Shown here: one piece after another, positions 5,840-8,889 of the stretch | How the letters are laid out: the number at the start of each line of letters is the position of its first letter | Numbering within the stretch: position 1 is the stretch's first letter | From: an uncultured Planctomycetaceae bacterium | Lineage (GTDB): Bacteria > Planctomycetota > Planctomycetia > Pirellulales > UBA1268 | Assembly: GCA_903885855.1 (NCBI GenBank) | Contig: CAISKG010000423.1 | Coordinates: forward strand, 1 to 8,889 | DNA: 8,889 nucleotides | Direction: 5' to 3' | The notes under the pieces: model-generated | The model's database searches: none | Told to the model about the DNA's origin: nothing | What the model saw: the letters and a program-made list of their open reading frames with translations, nothing else | Made by a program: the position numbers and the translations under genes

Positions 5840-5871
5840 GGGCCACGCGGGGTGGCCCCGATCCTTCCTTT
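5840..5871 (+). terminator. Possible terminator after the desulfurase gene
   Basis: GGGCCAC (5840-5846) pairs with GTGGCCC (5852-5858) around a five-base loop. A pyrimidine-rich stretch follows, but its T-run is broken by C, making the termination signal imperfect. The T-rich end overlaps the proposed -35 element of the next gene. Confidence 0.35.
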
Positions 5872-5897
5872 GCCGCCACGGAGAGCGCCGGTATAAT
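5870..5897 (+). promoter_or_regulatory. Sigma70-like promoter of the A-type Fe-S carrier gene
   Basis: TTGCCG (5870-5875) and a perfect TATAAT (5892-5897) are 16 bases apart, the only promoter in the window with both hexamers recognisable. Transcription would start near 5904, giving a leader of about 81 bases. This suggests stronger expression than the neighbouring genes. Confidence 0.7.
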
Positions 5898-5911
5898 TTC
5901 GACAGTCGGGT

Positions 5912-5934
5912 CTGCCGAAATATCCCTTCGGCGG
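5912..5934 (+). promoter_or_regulatory. Hairpin in the iscA-like gene 5' leader
   Basis: CTGCCGAA (5912-5919) pairs with TTCGGCGG (5927-5934), eight pairs with one T-G wobble, around the loop ATATCCC. It would begin about eight bases into the transcript. It may stabilise the mRNA 5' end or bind a regulator. It does not resemble the IscR site patterns I know. Confidence 0.5.
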
Positions 5935-5984
5935 GCCACGCAGGGTTCCGCACGTTCACGATTCCGTTTTCGGAGACACGCACC

Positions 5985-6317
5985 ATGTCGGTCATGCTCA
6001 CGGAGAAGGCGGCCAGCGAGGTCAAGAAGATCATGGCCGACCAGAAGTACGATGCCAGCACGGTGCTGCGCGTCGGGGTCGCCGGCGGCGGCTGCAGCGG
6101 CTTCCAGTACTCCCTCGGCTTCGACACCGCCTGGGATCCGAAGATCGACCTCCACACCGAGCAGCACGGCGTGGGGATCGTGGTCGACAAGAAGAGCGAC
6201 CTGTTCCTCGACGGCACGACCCTCGACTTCCACGAGGGGATCGACAAGCGGGGCTTCACCTTCAACAATCCCAACGCCAAGAAGAGCTGCGGCTGCGGCA
6301 GCTCGTTCCAGGCCTGA
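5985..6317 (+). CDS. A-type Fe-S cluster carrier/assembly protein (IscA/ErpA/SufA family)
   Basis: A-type carriers hold a 2Fe-2S or 4Fe-4S cluster and pass it to apo-proteins in the cytoplasm. The 110-residue length is typical, and all three cluster cysteines are present: C37 in GGGCSGFQY (34-42), and C102 and C104 in SCGCGSSF (101-108). Other family blocks are LTEKAASEVKKIM (5-17), LRVGVAGGG (28-36), VVDKKSDLFLDGTTLDF (66-82) and GFTFNNPNAKKSCGCG (90-105). GGAG (5972-5975) lies nine bases before ATG 5985. The gene is flanked by a consensus promoter and a strong terminator, so it appears monocistronic and well expressed. Its sequence is visibly less GC-rich than its neighbours because it is rich in Lys, Asp, Phe and Asn codons; this does not by itself suggest transfer. 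IscA, ErpA and SufA cannot be separated from sequence motifs alone, so no symbol is assigned. Confidence 0.95.
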   Translation: MSVMLTEKAASEVKKIMADQKYDASTVLRVGVAGGGCSGFQYSLGFDTAWDPKIDLHTEQHGVGIVVDKKSDLFLDGTTLDFHEGIDKRGFTFNNPNAKKSCGCGSSFQA

Positions 6318-6348
6318 GCCGACGCCGCGGGCGATCCGCCGACCGACC

Positions 6349-6385
6349 ACGGTCGGGGCCGGTCCGCCGGCTCCGACCGTTTTTT
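6349..6385 (+). terminator. Strong rho-independent terminator after the A-type carrier gene
   Basis: A 14-pair stem (6349-6362 with 6367-6380) closes on the loop TCCG, with one G-T wobble as its only imperfection. Six T residues follow (6380-6385, the first shared with the stem base). It lies 31 bases after the TGA stop and is the clearest terminator in the window. Confidence 0.92.
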
Positions 6386-6462
6386 CATGCCTGCGACGCG
6401 CCGGCGCGGTCGTCGTCGGTGGCCTGCCACGCGCCGTGCCGATTACCGGCGGAGGGATGCCC

Positions 6463-7722
6463 GTGTCGATCGAGCGTGAAGCGGGCCGGGCTCCGCGGGT
6501 CCACATCGTCGGCATCGGCGACGACGGCGTGGAGGGGATGACGATGCAGGCCCGCCGCCTCCTCGAGGAGGCGGAGGTGCTCCTCGGCCCGGAGGGCTGC
6601 ACGGCGCTGGTGCCCCCCGCGATCGCCGGGCGGCTCGAGGCAGCCACGGGCCTCGACGACCTCGTCGAGCGCATCGAGCGCCACGCCGGGAAGCGCGTCG
6701 TCGTGCTCGCCTCCGGCGATCCGCTCTTCTACGGCACCGCGCGCTACGTCTGCGGCCGGCTCGGCAAGGATCGCTTCGAGGTCGTGCCCCACGTCAGCAG
6801 CATGCAGCTGGCCTTCGCCCGCGTGAAGGAGGGCTGGGAGGAGGCTTTCCTGGCCACGCTCTCCGGGCAGTCGATCGAGCGCGTCATCGACCGCGTGCGC
6901 ACCAGCGACACCGTCGGGCTCTTCACGAGCGACGAGTGGCCGCCGTCGGCCGTGGCGCGGGCCCTGCTCGACGAGGGGATCGATTCCTTCCAGGCCTACG
7001 TCTGCGAGAACCTCGGCTCCCCCGACGAGCGCGTCACGCAGGGCAGCCTGGCCGACATCGCCCGCGACTCCTTCGGGCCCCTCAACGTCATGATCCTCGT
7101 GCGGCAGTCGCGGGCGCCGGTGCCCGCGGGCCAGGCCGGCACGCGCCTCTTCGGCAACCCCGACGACTGCTTCCTCCAATCGCGCCCCAAGCGCGGGCTG
7201 CTCACCCCCGCCGAGGTCCGCAGCCTCGCCCTCGCCGAGTTGGGCCTCGGCGAATCGAGCGTGGTGTGGGACGTCGGCGCGGGGAGCGGGTCGGTGGCCC
7301 TCGAGGCGGCGCGGATCGCGCGCCAGGGGGTGGTTCACGCCATCGAGATGGATCCCGACGACCACCGCCTCATCATCGCCAATGCCGAGCGCTTCGGCGT
7401 CACGAACCTCGTCGCCGTCCTCGGCCGCGCCCCGGAGGCCTGGGCCTCCCTCCCCGACCCCGACGCGGTCTACGTCGGCGGCAGCGGCCGCGACGTCGCC
7501 ATGCTCTGCGAGGAGGCCTGGAAGCGGCTCAAGCCCGGCGGCCGCCTCGTCACGGCCTGCAACAGCATCGAGAACCTGGCCGCCGTCCACGCCCTCCTCC
7601 GCGCCCGCTCCAGCGACACCGCCCACTGGCTCGTCACCATCGCGCGCGGGATCGAGCAGCTCGACCGGATCCGCTTCGAGTCGCTCAATCCGGTGTTCCT
7701 GATCGCGGCCACGAAGCCCTGA
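6463..7722 (+). CDS. CbiE-CbiT fusion, CobL-like precorrin methyltransferase
   Basis: CobL (precorrin-6B C5,15-methyltransferase, decarboxylating) methylates corrin carbons 5 and 15 and decarboxylates the C12 acetate in cobalamin synthesis. The N-terminal CbiE-like half has VHIVGIGDDG (13-22), LASGDPLFYGTA (82-93) and ENLGSPDERV (182-191). The C-terminal CbiT half has LLTPAEVR (246-253), the SAM loop WDVGAGSGSV (269-278), YVGGSG (337-342) and KPGGRL (357-362). Total length about 419 matches CobL. Where CbiE proteins usually have a Ser-Leu-His-Gly-Arg-like motif, this one reads TLSGQ (132-136). Start choice: GGAGG at 6451-6455 is one base from ATG 6457 but seven from in-frame GTG 6463, so GTG is preferred; the difference is two residues. 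No clear promoter lies between the upstream terminator and this start. No other cobalamin gene is visible, so the physiological role is open. Confidence 0.87.
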   Translation: MSIEREAGRAPRVHIVGIGDDGVEGMTMQARRLLEEAEVLLGPEGCTALVPPAIAGRLEAATGLDDLVERIERHAGKRVVVLASGDPLFYGTARYVCGRLGKDRFEVVPHVSSMQLAFARVKEGWEEAFLATLSGQSIERVIDRVRTSDTVGLFTSDEWPPSAVARALLDEGIDSFQAYVCENLGSPDERVTQGSLADIARDSFGPLNVMILVRQSRAPVPAGQAGTRLFGNPDDCFLQSRPKRGLLTPAEVRSLALAELGLGESSVVWDVGAGSGSVALEAARIARQGVVHAIEMDPDDHRLIIANAERFGVTNLVAVLGRAPEAWASLPDPDAVYVGGSGRDVAMLCEEAWKRLKPGGRLVTACNSIENLAAVHALLRARSSDTAHWLVTIARGIEQLDRIRFESLNPVFLIAATKP

Positions 7723-7757
7723 CCCCCGCGCCCGACGCCTCCTTCCGGACGGCCCCC

Positions 7758-8582
7758 GTGAGCGATCCGCACCCCACCGCGACGTCCCCCGACCCCCCCG
7801 AGCTGCCCCCCGCCACGCTCGTCGTCGGCGACGCGGGCTCCGAGCCGCTCGACGTGATCGCGGTGGGCGCCCACCCGGACGACGTCGAGATCGGCTGCGG
7901 CGCCACCCTCTCCGTGCTCGCCGCCCGCGGCGCGCGGGTCGGGATCGTCGACCTCACCGACGGCGAGCCGACCCCGCGCTCCAGCGGCCCCGCGGAGCGC
8001 TTCCGCGAGGCCGAGCGCGCCACGCGCCTCCTCGGCGCCGTGCACCGCGAGATCCTCGGCTTCCCCAACCGGCGGCTGTTCGACGACTTCGCGGTGCGCG
8101 TCGCCCTGGCCCGCGTCCTCCGCCGCCACCGGCCACGCGTCGTGCTGGCCCTCGGCGACAAGACGCCGCTGGCCTCCCCCGACCACGCGCAGGCGGTGGC
8201 GATCTGCGAGGCGGCGCTGTTCTACGCCCGGCTGTGCAAGTGGGACGCCGTCTTCGCCGGCCTGCCGGTGCACGTCGTGCCGCAGTTCCTCTCCTACTTC
8301 CTCTCGCCCGCCGTGCCCCACGTGCCCCCGGGCCATTTTCCCCTCGTCGTCGACGTGGCCGGCCACCTCGAGCGCAAGCTCGAGGCGATCGCCGCCTACC
8401 GCTCGCAGTTCCCCCCCGAGAAGGCGCACGTCTTCGACCGCGTGCGCGCCGCCGCCGCCGTGGTGGGGGCGATGGCGGGCTGCCCCGCCGGCGAGCTCCT
8501 CGCCTCCGCCCGCGTGCCCTGCACCGCCGACCCGCTCGCCGCGCTCTTCCCCGCCCCCGCGCCCGCGCCGGTTGGCCGATGA
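7758..8582 (+). CDS. PIG-L/LmbE family N-acetylglucosaminide deacetylase, BshB1-like
   Basis: The fold family consists of zinc-dependent deacetylases of N-acetylglucosamine conjugates. BshB1 acts on GlcNAc-malate in bacillithiol synthesis. The 274-residue protein has the metal site AHPDDVEIGCGATL (38-51; H39 and D42 as likely zinc ligands, D41 as base) and the second ligand in SPDHAQ (H143). Blocks resembling BshB1 are DLTDGEPTPRSSG (65-77), FPNRRLFDD (102-110), FYARL (155-159), VPQFLSYFL (174-182) and ERKLEAIAAYRSQF (205-218). The first His of the usual HPDH motif is Ser (S140). There is no ATG near the N-terminus. GTG 7758 gives a 30-residue leader before the domain, while GTG 7854 would start right at it; neither has a good ribosome site. 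It lies 35 bases after the CobL-like gene with no terminator between. Bacillithiol synthesis is plausible but unproven. Confidence 0.87.
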   Translation: MSDPHPTATSPDPPELPPATLVVGDAGSEPLDVIAVGAHPDDVEIGCGATLSVLAARGARVGIVDLTDGEPTPRSSGPAERFREAERATRLLGAVHREILGFPNRRLFDDFAVRVALARVLRRHRPRVVLALGDKTPLASPDHAQAVAICEAALFYARLCKWDAVFAGLPVHVVPQFLSYFLSPAVPHVPPGHFPLVVDVAGHLERKLEAIAAYRSQFPPEKAHVFDRVRAAAAVVGAMAGCPAGELLASARVPCTADPLAALFPAPAPAPVGR

Positions 8583-8889
8583 GCGCCGCCGACCACGCCC
8601 CGGCCGACTGCGTCATCGTGGGCGCGGGCATCGCCGGCCTGTCGGCGGCCGCCGAGCTGGCCGCCGCCGGCCTGCGGACGACGATCCTCGAGAAGTCGCG
8701 CGGGGTGGGGGGCCGGATGGCGACGCGGCGCGTGGGCGAGGCCGTCTGCGACCACGGCGCCCAGTTCTTCACGACGCGCACCCCGGCCTTCCGCGCCACC
8801 GCCGAAGCGGGCCGCGCCGCCGGCGCCGCGCGGGTGTGGTGCGACGGCTTCGCCCGCGCCGACGCCCCCGACGGCGACCTCGCCCCCCC
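8579..8889 (+). CDS. FAD/NAD(P)-dependent oxidoreductase, amine-oxidase/renalase-like, partial (N-terminus only)
   Basis: The first 103 residues form an N-terminal dinucleotide-binding fold. VIVGAGIAGLSAA (12-24) carries the GxGxxG turn (G15, G17, G20), and the acidic residue that binds the FAD ribose ends the second strand in TILEKS (E38). The following KSRGVGGRMATRR (39-51) and CDHGAQFFTTR (57-67) are typical of the renalase-like group of predicted NAD/FAD-dependent oxidoreductases (COG3380 as I recall it), not of larger amine oxidases. The frame runs off the window, so the substrate domain is not visible. ATG 8579 overlaps the stop of the deacetylase as ATGA and has no Shine-Dalgarno sequence, pointing to translational coupling with it. 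Family call good; substrate unknown. Confidence 0.82.
   Translation, partial: MSAADHAPADCVIVGAGIAGLSAAAELAAAGLRTTILEKSRGVGGRMATRRVGEAVCDHGAQFFTTRTPAFRATAEAGRAAGAARVWCDGFARADAPDGDLAP

Noticed and set aside
5985..6317. Lower GC of the iscA-like gene as evidence of horizontal transfer
   Set aside because: The shift is explained by Lys, Asp, Phe and Asn codons demanded by a conserved protein; wobble positions remain mostly G or C and the context is housekeeping.
6397..6408. 12-base palindrome CGCGCCGGCGCG between the terminator and the CobL-like gene
   Set aside because: Such all-G/C palindromes are expected by chance at this base composition and it has no supporting context.
6441..6456. GATTACC as a promoter for the CobL-like gene
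   Set aside because: It does not fit the -10 pattern at any useful distance from the start, and its following bases are the ribosome site. How this gene is transcribed past the strong terminator is unresolved.
5629..6462. Upstream extension of the CobL-like reading frame through the iscA-like gene
   Set aside because: The frame is open by chance. It overlaps two well-supported genes and a terminator in a different frame and gives a low-complexity Arg/Ser-rich product.
6936..7757. Upstream extension of the deacetylase reading frame inside the CobL-like gene
   Set aside because: It is an Arg/Pro-rich shadow of the CbiE-CbiT coding sequence; the deacetylase domain begins only near 7850.
1..8889. 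CRISPR arrays, tRNA/rRNA genes, insertion sequences, phage genes, toxin-antitoxin pairs
   Set aside because: No regularly spaced repeats, tRNA-like cloverleaf, transposase motif or phage structural gene was seen on either strand by eye.

Overview
The window is very GC-rich bacterial chromosomal DNA, densely coding, with wobble positions almost all G or C. It carries ordinary housekeeping genes and no trace of phage, transposon, CRISPR or stable RNA genes. A member of the Planctomycetota is my best guess. The guess rests on remembered resemblance of the IscA-like protein and on rsmH being followed by an alanine/proline-rich one-membrane-pass protein instead of a recognisable ftsL/ftsI cluster. 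It is inference only; another GC-rich phylum is possible.

Layout. On the minus strand, at the left, are rsmH (16S rRNA m4C1402 methyltransferase) and, 124 bases downstream of it, a bitopic membrane protein cut by the window edge. A short divergent promoter region (1591-1679) separates rsmH from queA (queuosine tRNA modification) on the plus strand. This region holds two facing -10 elements and a run of six G-tetrads. All genes to the right of it are on the plus strand: a class I SAM methyltransferase (2866-3825); a NUDIX-type hydrolase (3932-4561) followed after 16 bases by a NifS/IscS-type cysteine desulfurase (4578-5810); a free-standing IscA/ErpA-type A-type Fe-S carrier (5985-6317) with its own consensus promoter, a 5' UTR hairpin and a textbook intrinsic terminator; and then a close-packed set of a CbiE-CbiT fusion (CobL-like), a PIG-L/LmbE deacetylase of the BshB1 type and the start of an FAD-dependent oxidoreductase.

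How the genes relate. The cysteine desulfurase would supply persulfide sulfur and the A-type carrier would deliver Fe-S clusters, but separate promoters allow them to be regulated apart. The last three genes look co-transcribed (a 35-base gap, then an ATGA overlap). No other cobalamin gene and no other bacillithiol gene is visible, so the functions of the CobL-like and BshB-like proteins here are less certain than their families.

Regulatory signals are unusually readable. Five upstream regions (rsmH, queA, the methyltransferase, the NUDIX gene, iscA) each contain a GCTAYNAY or TATAAT type -10 element. At queA it lies exactly where transcription would begin on the start codon, suggesting a leaderless mRNA. 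Before the NUDIX gene it is followed by a 12-codon, arginine-rich possible upstream ORF whose stop overlaps the NUDIX start. I see no convincing new multi-gene system. The most interesting items are the G-tetrad divergent promoter, the possible leaderless queA, the arginine-rich upstream ORF, and the isolated CobL-like protein with an altered CbiE motif.
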